Notes: generated from the sequence alone by a model not told the origin. DNA of 64,000 nt from Leishmania martiniquensis (GCF_017916325.1 NC_090156.1:499501-563500); one strand, 5' to 3'. Positions 22,450 through 32,017 are shown, numbered from the stretch's first letter. Program-made: numbers and translations.

Positions 22450-22677
22450 GAATGCCGAATGGTGGAGGACTGCGCTGTTCACGTGCAGAGGAAGCGGACA
22501 CTTTAGGGACCTAGTGCGGCAACGACAGTGAACGCGACAGTCTGCGATGGTGAGAGACTGGTGGATGGGCACACGGCACCTTAGGAGAGGAGGCGAGACC
22601 GGCAGCAGGTCAGGCTTCCTTGTCAAGAAAGGCCTGCCTCGACTATCTTGCTCCGCACCAGGCACGTAAAGCGCTCT

Positions 22678-22752
22678 CTGTTGCACGTGCGCAGGTGCAG
22701 AGGAGGGGGTGGGACAGGGGTGTGGAGAGGAGGGAGGGAAGAGAAGGGGAAG
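22678..22752 (-). promoter_or_regulatory. Candidate trans-splice acceptor for the Mis18/Yippee-like gene
   Basis: On the transcribed strand, about 55 bases from 22752 to 22697 are nearly all C/T. The first clear AG preceded by C is at 22679-22678. This fits a spliced-leader acceptor and supports the downstream ATG at 22449. Confidence 0.5.
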
Positions 22753-23987
22753 CGACAGCATTAGAAAGACAACCAGCGCATGCAGGAGGAGCTCATCTAG
22801 TGTTGGATGCGATTCGAGCAGCCGCGCAAGTCGACACAGACTCCTGCGCCCTCGGAGGGATGACAGCGCGCTAATGTGACAACGTCGCGGATCCCTCTTT
22901 CCTCCTCAGTAACGCTCACCGCATCGGCTCACCATGGAGGTGACAGAGAAAGGTGCTGCAGAGAACAAAAAATAAGACCACCACAACCGCAGCTGCACTC
23001 CACCCGAATGTATGGCAGCCACCCCTCTCTCTCGCACCCCCATTCCCCCTCCCCGCCCACGCGCTATGCATAGCTTATATATATATATAGATGTGCGTGT
23101 GTGTGCGCGCGCGCTTCGTGACGGTGCGCTTGTGTTTGCGTTCTGTTTTTCCTTTCGTACCGCACCTCTCAACTGGATTAGGTGCAGTCAGAGAGGCGAT
23201 ACACGGCGACTCTCCCCTTCCCCCGCCCCACCACGTCACCCAACCCCCTCTGCCCTTGCGCTCGGGAAGAACGTGTCCGACGCGCCGCTGGAAGAGGTTC
23301 GCGGAAAAGAGGCAAGAGGCGAAGGGAGAGTGGAAGGAACGCAACAGCACGAAGGGAGGTGGCGAACGACCACCTACACACACACACACACAGACGACAG
23401 TCCCATGGCAGCGACCACATGACATGTGGAGGGGGCCGGGGCAGGAGAGAGGCGATGACAGAGGGGAGGGGCGCTGACAGGACGGAGCAGCGAGTGCAAG
23501 ACCGGCCTATTCAGATAGGAAATGAACAGCACCAAGGACAGAGGGCGAGAGGCACTGCGCATGCAATGCGGAGACGGAAAGATGCAGAGAGAGAGAGGGA
23601 AAGAGAGCTGGCGAGGTAAGAGCGGAGGGGGCAGACACACACACACACACACGACAAATCTGACCGGCGCAGTGAAGGAAGTGCACGCGTGCACAGGCGC
23701 TGTGTGGGGCCTTTGCCTTTCCTCTCTCAGGAGAGCGTTTTTTTCCTTCATGAAGCGAGGAAAAGGGGCAACGTAATGCGCCGTCTCGATTGTGGAGTGG
23801 GTGGGTGGGGGGAGGAGGGGGAGGAAGGGGCAGGGCCGACTGCCGCCCCACCCCATCCCACCGCTTCTTTCCTTCCCTTGCTTCCCGCTTTTCGCCTCCC
23901 ACTCCCGCGCTTTCACTCTTGGCCTTGTCCTCTTACTCACCACCCGCGCACGGGGAGCCCGAGAGAGAGAGGAAGCCTCTCCACCGG
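22753..23987. other. Non-coding spacer
   Basis: No gene seen. Includes a (TA)n tract at about 23078-23090, (CA)n near 23378-23392 and 23636-23652, and G/A-rich stretches on the printed strand. Probably the 3' UTR of the SNARE gene and the 5' flank of the next. Confidence 0.6.
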
Positions 23988-24764
23988 TTATGCCGGTGCC
24001 GAGCTCGGCGCCGGTGTGGTCACCGTCTTCTTCTTGCTGCCGTCACCAGCAAAGAAGGTGAAGTAGACCAGCATGAGCATGAAGCCGACGACGCCCACCA
24101 TGACGATTCGGCCCTTGATCGAGTTCCACCACAACTGGTTGCGCAGATCACGGCTATTGCGTTGGAAGCCCTCCGCCTGGAACTGTAGATCATCGGTGGC
24201 TTGCAGTATGTCGTCGATGCGCTGGCCGCGCTGGATGACGCGCTCGACGTTGTCCAGAGCCAAGTTCTTCACCTCATCCACCGCCAGCTTAACCTTTTTC
24301 ACTCTGTTGTCCGACGGGTCTGAGGCGCCACCGTTGCTCTGCCTCATCAGCAGCTCTCGCGCCGGTCGCACAAAAACGTCCACCAGTTTCGGATTCAACT
24401 TGGACGGCGGCTCCACGAACATCTTCTTGAAGAGCGCCGCCAGGTCGTCGAGTGCAACGTGCCCTTCTCGACGACTAACTCCCTTGGCACCGATAATACC
24501 GTAGCCGAGGGCGTCATCTGTCATGAGATGGTAAGAGAGGCTCACCTCCTGCGTCGGGTCGCTATCGGCTGTCACGTTGAGGAACGCGGAGGTGCGGAAG
24601 TGTGGAGCGCTGCAGCGGCTCACGAGGTCTGCCCATGCTGTCCCCGGGATCGTAAAGCCGTCCGTGGGGATAGTGGGTGTCTTGCACAGCATCACACGAT
24701 CCACCAGTCGCACCACTACGGCACCGTAGAGTGCGTGAGACTCCTGGTCGGCGCTGCTGGCCAT
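23988..24764 (-). CDS. Longin-type R-SNARE (VAMP7-like), 258 aa
   Basis: A vesicle-fusion SNARE. Residues 1 to about 125 form a longin-like alpha/beta domain (ALYGAVVVRLVDRVMLC at the start). The SNARE motif runs about 155-212; VERVIQRGQRIDDIL aligns with the VAMP zero layer, giving the ionic-layer arginine at residue 179. It is followed by WW (212-213), as in vertebrate VAMPs just before the membrane, then one transmembrane helix (about 220-238) and a short Ala/Pro/Ser tail. Length and order match VAMP7/Ykt6-related R-SNAREs, and the C-terminal membrane helix favours VAMP7-like. The longer frame to 24863 begins upstream of a pyrimidine tract and AG at 24783-24782, so the ATG at 24764 is chosen. 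It acts on endosome/lysosome or secretory vesicles; which step is not visible. Confidence 0.95.
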   Translation of the reverse strand: MASSADQESHALYGAVVVRLVDRVMLCKTPTIPTDGFTIPGTAWADLVSRCSAPHFRTSAFLNVTADSDPTQEVSLSYHLMTDDALGYGIIGAKGVSRREGHVALDDLAALFKKMFVEPPSKLNPKLVDVFVRPARELLMRQSNGGASDPSDNRVKKVKLAVDEVKNLALDNVERVIQRGQRIDDILQATDDLQFQAEGFQRNSRDLRNQLWWNSIKGRIVMVGVVGFMLMLVYFTFFAGDGSKKKTVTTPAPSSAPA

Positions 24765-24781
24765 GACGCTGACAAACGAAA

Positions 24782-24815
24782 CTGGACAACACAGAAGAGG
24801 CACAACGAAGGACAG
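24782..24815 (-). promoter_or_regulatory. Candidate trans-splice acceptor for the R-SNARE gene
   Basis: The transcribed strand has a T/C-rich stretch over about 24815-24785 ending in CCAG, with AG at 24783-24782, giving a 17-base 5' leader before the ATG at 24764. Confidence 0.5.
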
Positions 24816-25188
24816 GTCCGAGATGGGGAGCAGTGAGCGATATCGATAGTTGCGGCACAACACACTCCTGCGCTCGGGGGGGGTGTTGGTGGGGTAGAGA
24901 TGCGTGTGAGTGGTGGGGAGAGCTGAGGGAGCGCTTCAGATCTGCTCACCAGAGAAAACAAAAAACGGCAGGTAACGGAGTGCGAAGAGATCGCCTGGAT
25001 AAAACTGATGGCGATGGCAGTGGAAGGAGTGGGGGCACAGGCATGTTGGCGCGTGAGTGAGCGAGCACGCGTGCACGCGAGTATTTTTTTTGTGTGTGAG
25101 CCGCACAACGCGGGAAGGGGCCGAGAGAAGCAATACAATGCAGAAAATCGTAGCGAAATGGTCTGGAGAGTGACAGCGCGCGCCTTCG
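24816..25188 (-). other. Spacer / 3' UTR of the TGA-interrupted gene
   Basis: No gene seen in these roughly 370 bases. If the TGA in the gene ending at 25189 were read as selenocysteine, a SECIS stem-loop would be expected here. I looked for the ATGA...AA...GA core and found no clear one by eye. Confidence 0.5.
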
Positions 25189-25452
25189 TTAGGGTCTGAG
25201 AGCGGCGGCATCTGAAACAAAGAAAAAGAAGAAGATGCCCACCACGCCAGCGCCCCAGATTAGAGACACCAAGCAACTGCAGCTGTGCGTCTTTTTCTTC
25301 GTCGAGCCGGTGCGCTTGGGTGCTCATGCCCGCCGCGCCTCTGCGGGTGACTCCCGCGTGCCGAGAGGCCGGACGATGATGCCAGCGGTGGCTCCCTCAT
25401 CTCCCTTTTGGTTCGGCCGTTTTCCACCTCCTCTCTGTTTTTTTTCGGTCAT
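25189..25452 (-). CDS. Small tail-anchored membrane protein ORF interrupted by in-frame TGA (87 codons)
   Basis: On the minus strand an ATG at 25452 opens a frame that reads MTEKKQRGGGKRPNQK..., meets TGA at codon 43 (25326-25324), and continues in the same frame as APKRTGSTKKKTH, then a 20-residue hydrophobic helix (LVSLIWGAGVVGIFFFFFVS, codons 61-80) and a short tail ending at TAA (25191-25189). The layout, a basic soluble part then one C-terminal membrane helix, is that of small ER tail-anchored proteins; I cannot match it to Sec61-beta, RAMP4, SelK or SelS by motif. GC at third positions is high on both sides of the TGA. There is no ATG after the TGA in this frame. A pyrimidine tract and AG lie just before the first ATG. 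It may be a readthrough or selenocysteine gene, a pseudogene, or a sequence error. Confidence 0.5.
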
Positions 25453-25474
25453 CTCCTATTGCCGTGGTCGCTCT

Positions 25475-25516
25475 CTCCGCCGGGCCCGCGTGGAGAAGGA
25501 AGTGGGAAGGAAAGGA
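25475..25516 (-). promoter_or_regulatory. Candidate trans-splice acceptor for the TGA-interrupted gene
   Basis: The transcribed strand has a C/T tract at 25516-25492, with the first AG at 25476-25475, leaving a leader of about 22 bases before the ATG at 25452. This supports the presence of a real transcript start for the small gene. Confidence 0.45.
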
Positions 25517-26417
25517 GAATGACAAGGCTGGTGCGAGGGCGAAGGGGCGGAGGGGAGGGGAAGGGGGTAAGGGCCGACTGACGGAGGCTCCGCTTATGCA
25601 GCACTGTGGGAAGGGGGGAGGAAGAGTTCCTCACTACCAGCACCATCAGTCGCCGCTACCCCCACTGACCTCTTGCACCAACACCACCACCACCACCACC
25701 GCATCGTCGTTGGCTCTTTCACTTGTGATAGGGGAGGGGGAGCACTGCAATGTGTTGCTCGGATAGGCGCCTTTGTTTTTTTCCTTTCTTGACGGCAACA
25801 GGTGCCGCGTGCACGACCGCAAAAAACAGCCCCACGTTAGGCGTATGTTTTGATGAATGACTGGCTGGCAGAGCAGAGAGGGCTGTAGCGATTCGCAACT
25901 TATTGCTGCTGTCACTGCAGGCGTGTCAGCGCGTCTGCTCATGCCTGTCTGTATGCGCTACCAATCAACTAAAAAGACACACGCCGATGCAAACGAAAAC
26001 GCGAGCGCACACGCGCAACTGCGCAACAAAGGCGCCGAAAGGCACCGAGAAGGGGAAAGCAAGTGGGGTGCGGGAGGGCTTTACCGAAGGGAGCGGAATG
26101 GTGTCTGTCTTGTCTCCGTTCGTCTCTATGCCCCCCCCCCCCTATCTCTGTGCGTGTGCGTATGGCAAAAAAAAAGTACCACAACGGGCACCACCAGAGG
26201 TGAGGATAGCGGGGGAGGGGGAGCACGTGAACAGAGGGAGGGAGTGGCGGAGGGGTGAGAGGCAGCGCACACATGCTGAGGCGTATACTTCTACGAGTGC
26301 CTCTCTGAGGAGGAGGAGAGGCGGACTCCCCCTTCTCTCTCCCGTCTTCTGTCCACGTCACTGTCGATGCGCGACACCGCGAAGAAAGGATGCGCCACGC
26401 TTGCTACGCGCGGATCG
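25517..26417. other. Non-coding spacer / 3' UTR of the nitronate-monooxygenase-like gene
   Basis: No gene seen. Contains a (CAC)n run at about 25680-25702, a run of C near 26130-26142 and a second stretch of G/A-rich sequence at 26200-26330. Its right end holds one arm of the inverted repeat at the neighbouring stop codon. Confidence 0.6.
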
Positions 26418-26457
26418 CTACACCGTCGGCGTGGCGATCCGCGCGTAGCAAGCGTGG
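26395..26457. repeat. Perfect 24-bp inverted repeat around a stop codon
   Basis: Left arm 26395-26418 and right arm 26434-26457 are exact reverse complements (24 of 24), with a 15-base loop (26419-26433). The right arm is the last full stretch of coding sequence of the nitronate-monooxygenase-like gene; the loop carries the final four to five codons; the TAG stop (26420-26418) ends on the first base of the left arm. In the mRNA this is a long, GC-rich hairpin. Confidence 0.95.
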
Positions 26458-27371
26458 AAGTCCCTCACCATGCGCTCCACCACCTCCGCCGCGGTTAGAA
26501 TGTCCTTACACGTGGACACAATTTGGCCAATCTCGAGTTCGCCATTGGCAACGTCGCCCTCAAAAATTCCCCTCTTTGTGCGGTTGGGGCCACGAAACTC
26601 CATCAGCTGCGCCTTTGTGGCGCCCGACTCAGAGAGGCGGCGGGCCTCCCTGCCGTAGTCATTCAGGATGAGACGAGTAGGCATGTACTGCTTCATGGTT
26701 AGCCACGTGTCACTTTCCTGCGCCTCCGTGCACCTCTTCTTGAATGCCGGCGCCGCCGAGCTTTCTTGCGTGATCGCGAAGCGCGTGCCCACCTGGACGC
26801 CCTCCGCACCAAGAGCCATAGCCGCGAGCATTGCTTGCCCGCTCGCAATGCCTCCCGCGGCAATCAGGGGGATCTCTGGCGAGAGAGCCTGACGCACCTG
26901 CGGAATCAACGCCATCGTGGTGATTTCTTCCTGCCCATTGTGGCCGCCAGCCTCGAACCCCTCGGCCACGACAGCGTTCACCCCTGCCTCCTCGCACTTG
27001 CGAGCAAGCTTGCTGCTGGGCACGACGTGCACCACCGTAATGCCGCGACTCTGGAGCTTCTTTGTCCATAACTTGGGGCTTCCGGCACTCGTGAACACGA
27101 TTGGCACCTTCTCCTCGATGATGAGTTCCATGTGCCGCGTCATATCATAGCTCAGAGGGACGTTGACACCAAAGGGCTTCTGTGTGGCCTCCCTGCAGCG
27201 ACGAAGGTGGTGCTTGAACACCTCAAAGCTCATGGAGCCGGCGCCGATGAGGCCGAGGCCGCCTGCGTTGCTCACGGCAGACGCCAGACGCCATCCACTG
27301 CACCAAACCATGCCACCCTGCACAATGGGGTACTGCACTCCAAAGAGTGACGTGACTCTGCTCTTTAGCAT
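26418..27371 (-). CDS. 2-nitropropane dioxygenase / nitronate monooxygenase-like flavoprotein (317 aa)
   Basis: An FMN-dependent TIM-barrel enzyme of the NPD family. The start MLKSRVTSLFGVQYPIVQGGM is typical: the PIVQGGM strand begins the barrel. Further family marks are GGLGLIGAG (about 37-45), AEGFEAGGHNG (about 133-143, flavin/substrate loop with the family His), PLIAAGGIASGQAMLAAMALGAEGVQVGTRF (about 165-197, phosphate-binding part of the FMN site). Length agrees with bacterial and kinetoplastid NPD proteins. The open frame continues upstream to 27470, but that part contains a pyrimidine-rich stretch and AG at 27386-27385, so the ATG at 27371 is the start. The C-terminus (HACYARIATPTV) is encoded inside an inverted repeat and could be a strain-specific replacement of the original end. 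The in vivo substrate is unknown. Confidence 0.93.
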   Translation of the reverse strand: MLKSRVTSLFGVQYPIVQGGMVWCSGWRLASAVSNAGGLGLIGAGSMSFEVFKHHLRRCREATQKPFGVNVPLSYDMTRHMELIIEEKVPIVFTSAGSPKLWTKKLQSRGITVVHVVPSSKLARKCEEAGVNAVVAEGFEAGGHNGQEEITTMALIPQVRQALSPEIPLIAAGGIASGQAMLAAMALGAEGVQVGTRFAITQESSAAPAFKKRCTEAQESDTWLTMKQYMPTRLILNDYGREARRLSESGATKAQLMEFRGPNRTKRGIFEGDVANGELEIGQIVSTCKDILTAAEVVERMVRDFHACYARIATPTV

Positions 27372-27384
27372 TGTGGCGACCGCC

Positions 27385-27425
27385 CTGGGCAGCGAGGTGG
27401 AAAAGGGCAGACGAAATGGAGAAGA
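27385..27425 (-). promoter_or_regulatory. Candidate trans-splice acceptor for the NPD-like gene
   Basis: The transcribed strand is C/T-rich from 27425 to 27388 and ends in CCCAG; AG at 27386-27385 leaves a 13-base leader before the ATG at 27371. Confidence 0.55.
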
Positions 27426-28754
27426 CGTGCGCTTGCCAGCCCAGGGGCTACAAGGGTGTGCGCGAGACAACAGGGAAGAAGAAGCGATCGATAGAGGAGC
27501 CGGTATATCACTGCTTCTGTGGGCGTGGAGGCAGGCAGTGCGAGAGAGAGGGAGAGGGAGCGAGAGAGAGAAACCGAGAGGAGGAGGGTGGGGTGGGGCG
27601 GGTTAACCAAAGGCGAAGGAGCATACAGTCAACATGAGGAAAGAAGCAACGAAGCGATTCTGATGGTGATGGCTAAGGATGTGCCTGGCGGATGTCTCGT
27701 CAGGCGTGTGCGTGCGCGGTGAGCGATATAGCTTGTGCTTCGCTCTCCAAACCTGTTGTGGCCTCGACCGTCGAAGGTAGACCACAGGTTGACCTCACAG
27801 ACGCAAGCGCAGACACTAGATGAAGGCACGCGCAGGCTCACCACAGAGAGAACGACGCGAGAGAGGGAGGAGAGGATTCGGCTGAAGGTAAAAGACGGTA
27901 TCTCATACATGCGCAGATGGACTGGAGCGAGAAGAGAGGCGGAACCCTTTCACACGCTCAGCCACGACAGCGGCGCCCACTTTCAAGGCCCTAATGCACT
28001 ACGTTGCCCCCTCCCCCTCCTCCCTTGTGCGTGTCTGTCTCTGTATGTGTGTGTGTCGGCGCTGGTGGCGCGGATGGGCAGCGCAGCCCGGGAGAGACAA
28101 CACGAGCTCCAGGGCAAGGTACGCTGCGCTGCGCCTACTCGTGATTCGCCATGGCGAACTATTTTAGCTCAGTGCTGGCACGCGCATTTCTTTTTTTTTG
28201 TTCGTATGCTCGAAACACGTCCCCGAACGCTCTCACTGTCATCGACTGTGAGGTGAGACACCACCGTCAACCACACTCGGCAAGCGTTAGGGCCACACGC
28301 GCCGCTGCCTACGCAAAACGGTCACGACCCCAAACGCTGCACACCACCAACTTCGCACGCCACCCCGTCAAGGCGAGTCACTTCCATCGATCCAGTCGGC
28401 ACGTGGTAACTCTTGAGGTGTGGCGCAGGCACTGCACACCGATGGGCACCGTGAGGAGCGCGTTCGAGTCGCGCCAGAGCTTCGCCTCCAACCCTCCCCC
28501 CTTATACACACATGGATGGTGCCAATATGTGTGCGCGCAAGGCCGCAGGCCTCTTCCGACGCAACGTCGAGCAGGACCTGACCACAGACATTCCTGACGA
28601 TGCGTTGCTCAGACGTTCCCTCCGATTGAGGCAAGGGGACCACGCCGAAACGCGGCGCGCTGGCGCGAGCCTCCCCCTCATCCCCCTAACGAGGGAACAG
28701 GTGAACGCCGTTGCGCATGGTCACATCAGAAGGCCCTTCCCCGGCTGATCCCTC
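27426..28754. other. Non-coding spacer / 3' UTR of the RING gene
   Basis: No gene seen. The 27530-27600 part is a G/A-rich low-complexity stretch. The 28240-28740 part is more unique and GC-rich, with no good reading frame; it could be a degenerate retroposon remnant but I could not align it to the others. Confidence 0.55.
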
Positions 28755-29591
28755 TTACTCAAACACGAAGGGAGATCGACAGAGGGGGCATGAGTAGTGC
28801 CCCAGCATGATCCAGCGAAGGATGCACGATTCGTGAAAGCGATGACCGCAGTACACCTCCCGCACAGTTTTCGCATCCTTTGCTGCCTCTGAACCGTCAC
28901 CGTGCGCTGGCGAGCAGACCGCGTCGGGGGCTACTGCGGCAGCGTCCGCGGGAGGCCTGCAAGAAGGCGAGGCAGGCGCTTGCGAGTGTGGCTGTACTGA
29001 TGGCAATACCACCGCTGGGGCGTCGGTGACCGAGGCAGAGAGTACCGAAGGGCACGGCTCCGATTTCGGCACGTGTTCGCTACTCTCTGGGGAATGGGGC
29101 ACTACGGACGTCCGGAACAGCGGCTCGAGGCAGATAGCGCACTCCTTCACCTCTGCAATCGGGTGCGGGGACGGGCTTGTAGCCCTGTCGGCCACGTCAG
29201 CCTCACCGCGGTCAGTGAAGGCGGCCGTAGTCACTAGAGTGGGCGCCAGCGACTCTACAACTTCAAAGGTGGAGATGACCTCCTCTGGAGCGAAGGGGGG
29301 GCAGCTGGGTGCGCACCACTCGCGTGCAGCGGTGGTGGCAGGCGTCGTGTCACCGAGCAGGTCCACCAGTCCGGGCAACTCAGAGAGATCCATCGCTGCA
29401 GTCATTGCGGCGGTCACTGTGGCTGGAACAGCAGGGAAGAGGTTCGCCATGCCCGCATTGCCACTCGCTGCAGTCCCGTCTGCATCGCCGAGGTTGATGA
29501 CAACCGTGTGTACGTGCACCTGTGGGTTTGTCGCACCCTCCGTGTCGGTCCCGCTTCCGGCAGTAGGGGAAGAGAACTCTGACGGAAGCAT
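28755..29591 (-). CDS. RING-H2 finger protein, probable E3 ubiquitin ligase (278 aa)
   Basis: The C-terminus is a RING-H2 finger: CAIC near residue 150, then YCGHRFHESCILRW and SCPLCRSPF, ending at the last residues of the protein. This is the Cys3-His2-Cys3 set expected for an E2-binding E3 ligase. Unusually, 93 residues separate the second and third zinc ligands, far more than the usual 9-39; the insert is Ser/Pro/Ala-rich. The N-terminal 140 residues are low-complexity with no membrane segment. The frame is open to 29771, but that extension is Thr/His/Phe-rich sequence from (CA)n and poly-T spacer, so the ATG at 29591 is preferred. Substrate unknown. Confidence 0.88.
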   Translation of the reverse strand: MLPSEFSSPTAGSGTDTEGATNPQVHVHTVVINLGDADGTAASGNAGMANLFPAVPATVTAAMTAAMDLSELPGLVDLLGDTTPATTAAREWCAPSCPPFAPEEVISTFEVVESLAPTLVTTAAFTDRGEADVADRATSPSPHPIAEVKECAICLEPLFRTSVVPHSPESSEHVPKSEPCPSVLSASVTDAPAVVLPSVQPHSQAPASPSCRPPADAAAVAPDAVCSPAHGDGSEAAKDAKTVREVYCGHRFHESCILRWIMLGHYSCPLCRSPFVFE

Positions 29592-29794
29592 TAGTTCGCA
29601 ACGTTGGCAAAAAAACAAACAAAAAAAAAGAGGGCAGAGACGGAGAAATGAGCGGTGTTTTTTTTGTGTGTGAGTGTGTAGCAGCAGGGAAGGGGAGAAG
29701 GAGAGCGCTGTGTCAGTGAGGTGTGTGTGAGTGGGGTTGTACGCTAAGACGATGCGCGCGCTGGCAGCCACACCGAGATGAGTTCTTCATAAAT

Positions 29795-29895
29795 GGATGC
29801 AAATATATACATATATATATATATACATATAACTATATATATGTATATATAATTATATAAATATATAAATATATGTATCTGTGTATATATATGAT
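29795..29895. repeat. AT-rich (TA)n microsatellite island
   Basis: About 100 bases made almost only of A and T (ATATAT, TATATAA units), with a few C and G. It stands out in a GC-rich region and lies about 200-300 bases upstream of the RING gene start. Confidence 0.9.
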
Positions 29896-31140
29896 GTGTG
29901 CCCCGGAAGGCGGAGCGAGGGACGGAGGGAGGGAGGTGGGGGGGCAGAGTCAGGAGGTCTTTCTGTGTGTGCGCGTGAGATGCTTCCGTGTTTTCGTTGA
30001 TGCGTGCAAGTGCTAGAGGGCAGGGGTGAGGGGGGGAGGAGGAGATGGTTGTAAGAGGACGAGGAGGGATGAGAGAGAGAGGTGCCAGGAGCGGCAGGAA
30101 ACTGGAGCGTGGGCTCGGTGCCGGCTCGGGCACGACGGTCGACGTTGATGTGGTCCTCCATGGGCAGTATACCTGCGGTGTTCGTAGCCGGCAGCGCTAC
30201 AGAGAGTTGCCATATCGGTTATGGTATCCACGAGGAAGCGCGAGATTTGACGCCGCAGGCACGAAGCGCTTTCTCAGAGGTGTGTGAGTCGTGAGGTTCG
30301 CAGCTGGCAGCTTCAGTCCCGCTCTTTGATAACCCTCGCCCGCCCACCACCACCCACCAAGGGAGCAACAACGACAAAAAAATGCAGCCCGGCAAGTGCA
30401 GCAGGCAGACGTACAGAGTTTCTACGAGCCTCGGCGCATACCCCGCGCTGCATGCCCACGCATACACAGAGACGGAAGAAACGCTGAGCACGACATCGAC
30501 GAAGTTCCTTAGCGTGAGCAGCGATCAAAGCAAACGGCGACGAGAAAAGGGAGCGCGCCTTGAGCCGCCTCAGGGCGCACCCCAACTGCTCGGAGGTTAG
30601 GTGACAGCGGGTAGCGCCAGAGCAGCAAAGCATGCGCATGCAGGCTTGCTCATTGCAGGCCGACGATGCGCCTTTCTATCTGCTGGGTGGCCAAAGTAAG
30701 GCGAAGATGGCCTTGTGAGCGTCGTCAAGCCGCCTACAGGCACTGCTTCTATCGCCACTGCGGCTGATGAGAGAGGCACGTGATGCCGCGCGTGCGAGAG
30801 AGTTGTGGAGGCAAACGCGGCGGCGAAGGACAGCTGCTCGTCGAGCGCAGCGATCCCCTTCGCGAGGTCGTGAACAACCAACTCGCCCACGATGCCCTTC
30901 CCGTCGCCGCGTATGGCGAGCTTCGCCACAAGCGTTGCCACGAGAGGACACACGCGCAGTAGCAACCATGTTGGCGTCGTGGAAAGGCCTGCCAACGCGG
31001 CTTTACTTACTCGACAAGGTACGTCAAGGTGCAGGAACGGCAGCGAGGACACCAGCAAGGGTTCATCATTGTCTTGAAGATCGCAGACGCTGTCGCTTGG
31101 GCCAAGCCTCTGCTTCAAAGGCCATACCACCACTCGCCTT

Positions 31141-31362
31141 GCAGGTCGCCTCGCCGTGTACTCCTCGGGGCGGTGCTCAGCCTCCCTCCACAGAGAGCGG
31201 GGCGCAGGAACCCTCCCCACCTTCCCCCCCTCCCCACACACACAAACAGAGACACCGCACGCGCTGAGAGGCGCGCGCCTGTGCCTCCCTTCCTCCCCGC
31301 CATCGCGGTCCTCAGTGGCCTTTTCCAGGCTCCTAGTGCAGCGTGGGAGGATGCGCAAGTCA
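31141..31362 (-). repeat. Copy 1 of a ~220-bp near-identical inverted repeat pair
   Basis: Read on the minus strand, this segment starts GGTGACTTGCGCATC and ends at GGCGAGGCGAC. It matches 37602-37821 read on the plus strand along its whole length; I found one difference, the length of a G run (seven versus six). The two copies are therefore in opposite orientation, about 6.2 kb apart. Confidence 0.93.
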
Positions 31363-32017
31363 CCTTTCTGGAGCCCCGCCGGGCGCGCTGGTTCTACAGC
31401 TGAGTGCGAAAAGCGGGAGAGTGTAGAAAGGGCACAGCGAGGCGGCGAGGACACCTCCTCTTCCAGCCCTCGCACACAACTGTACTGCTCAGCAGAGCCA
31501 TGAGCTAGACAGCGGGTCAGACTCTCTGCCTTCTTCGTCTCAATTCTCAGTTATGTTACACTTATCACTGCGTCGCGGAACGATGCGAGCCGAGAGCGGT
31601 CGCCGACGTGTGTGTGTGTGTTTGCTGCCGCTGTTGTCTTGAGCCGACTGAGAGCAAAGCAGCTGCGGTGGGAGTGGGGGTATGGGCTTGCGCGCGCCAT
31701 GAGCGCGCAGGTGCGAGCGTGTTGCGCACACATCTCAGTGAGCCGCACAGTATATTTGGGTGGCAAAACAGCACGGGAAGCGGTGGCATGCTGCGCACCG
31801 TCGGCGCTCGATTTGCGCGGCCGACACAATGAGGCAGGAGGTCGCCCTCACACATGCTCACGCGCACACACGCGAGTGGCACTCGTCTACCCGCACGCCC
31901 ACGTAGGATGTAGACATGGAGGGAGAGGTCGAGAGAGCGAGGGAGGGAGGGAACACTGACTGGGAAAGCCTCTCCGGTTTCTTGCCGCTTCTCCATCGAC
32001 GTTACCGACAGCGCTGT

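Larger units (their letters stand above)
29592..32017. other. Non-coding spacer (2.4 kb) with AT-rich microsatellite and one inverted-repeat copy
   Basis: No convincing gene. It contains poly-T-rich splice-type sequence near 29608-29665 (transcribed strand), the AT island at 29795-29895, and the repeat at 31141-31362. A minus-strand frame at 30597-31475 starts only with GTG and runs through the repeat, so it is not called. Confidence 0.6.

Noticed and set aside
24816..25188. SECIS element for the TGA-containing gene
   Set aside because: I looked for the ATGA / AA / GA core with pairing arms on the minus strand and found none convincing; a folding program is needed.
24716..25327. 203-codon minus-strand frame starting MSTQAHRLDEE
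   Set aside because: It overlaps the R-SNARE start and the small membrane-protein frame, and becomes low-complexity after about 50 codons.
25189..25452. Naming the small gene Sec61-beta, RAMP4, SelK or SelS
   Set aside because: Architecture is similar to Sec61-beta/RAMP4, but the family motifs are absent; SelK and SelS carry Sec at the extreme C-terminus, unlike here.
30597..31475. 292-codon minus-strand open frame
   Set aside because: It starts only with GTG, runs through the 220-bp repeat, and shows no protein-like pattern.
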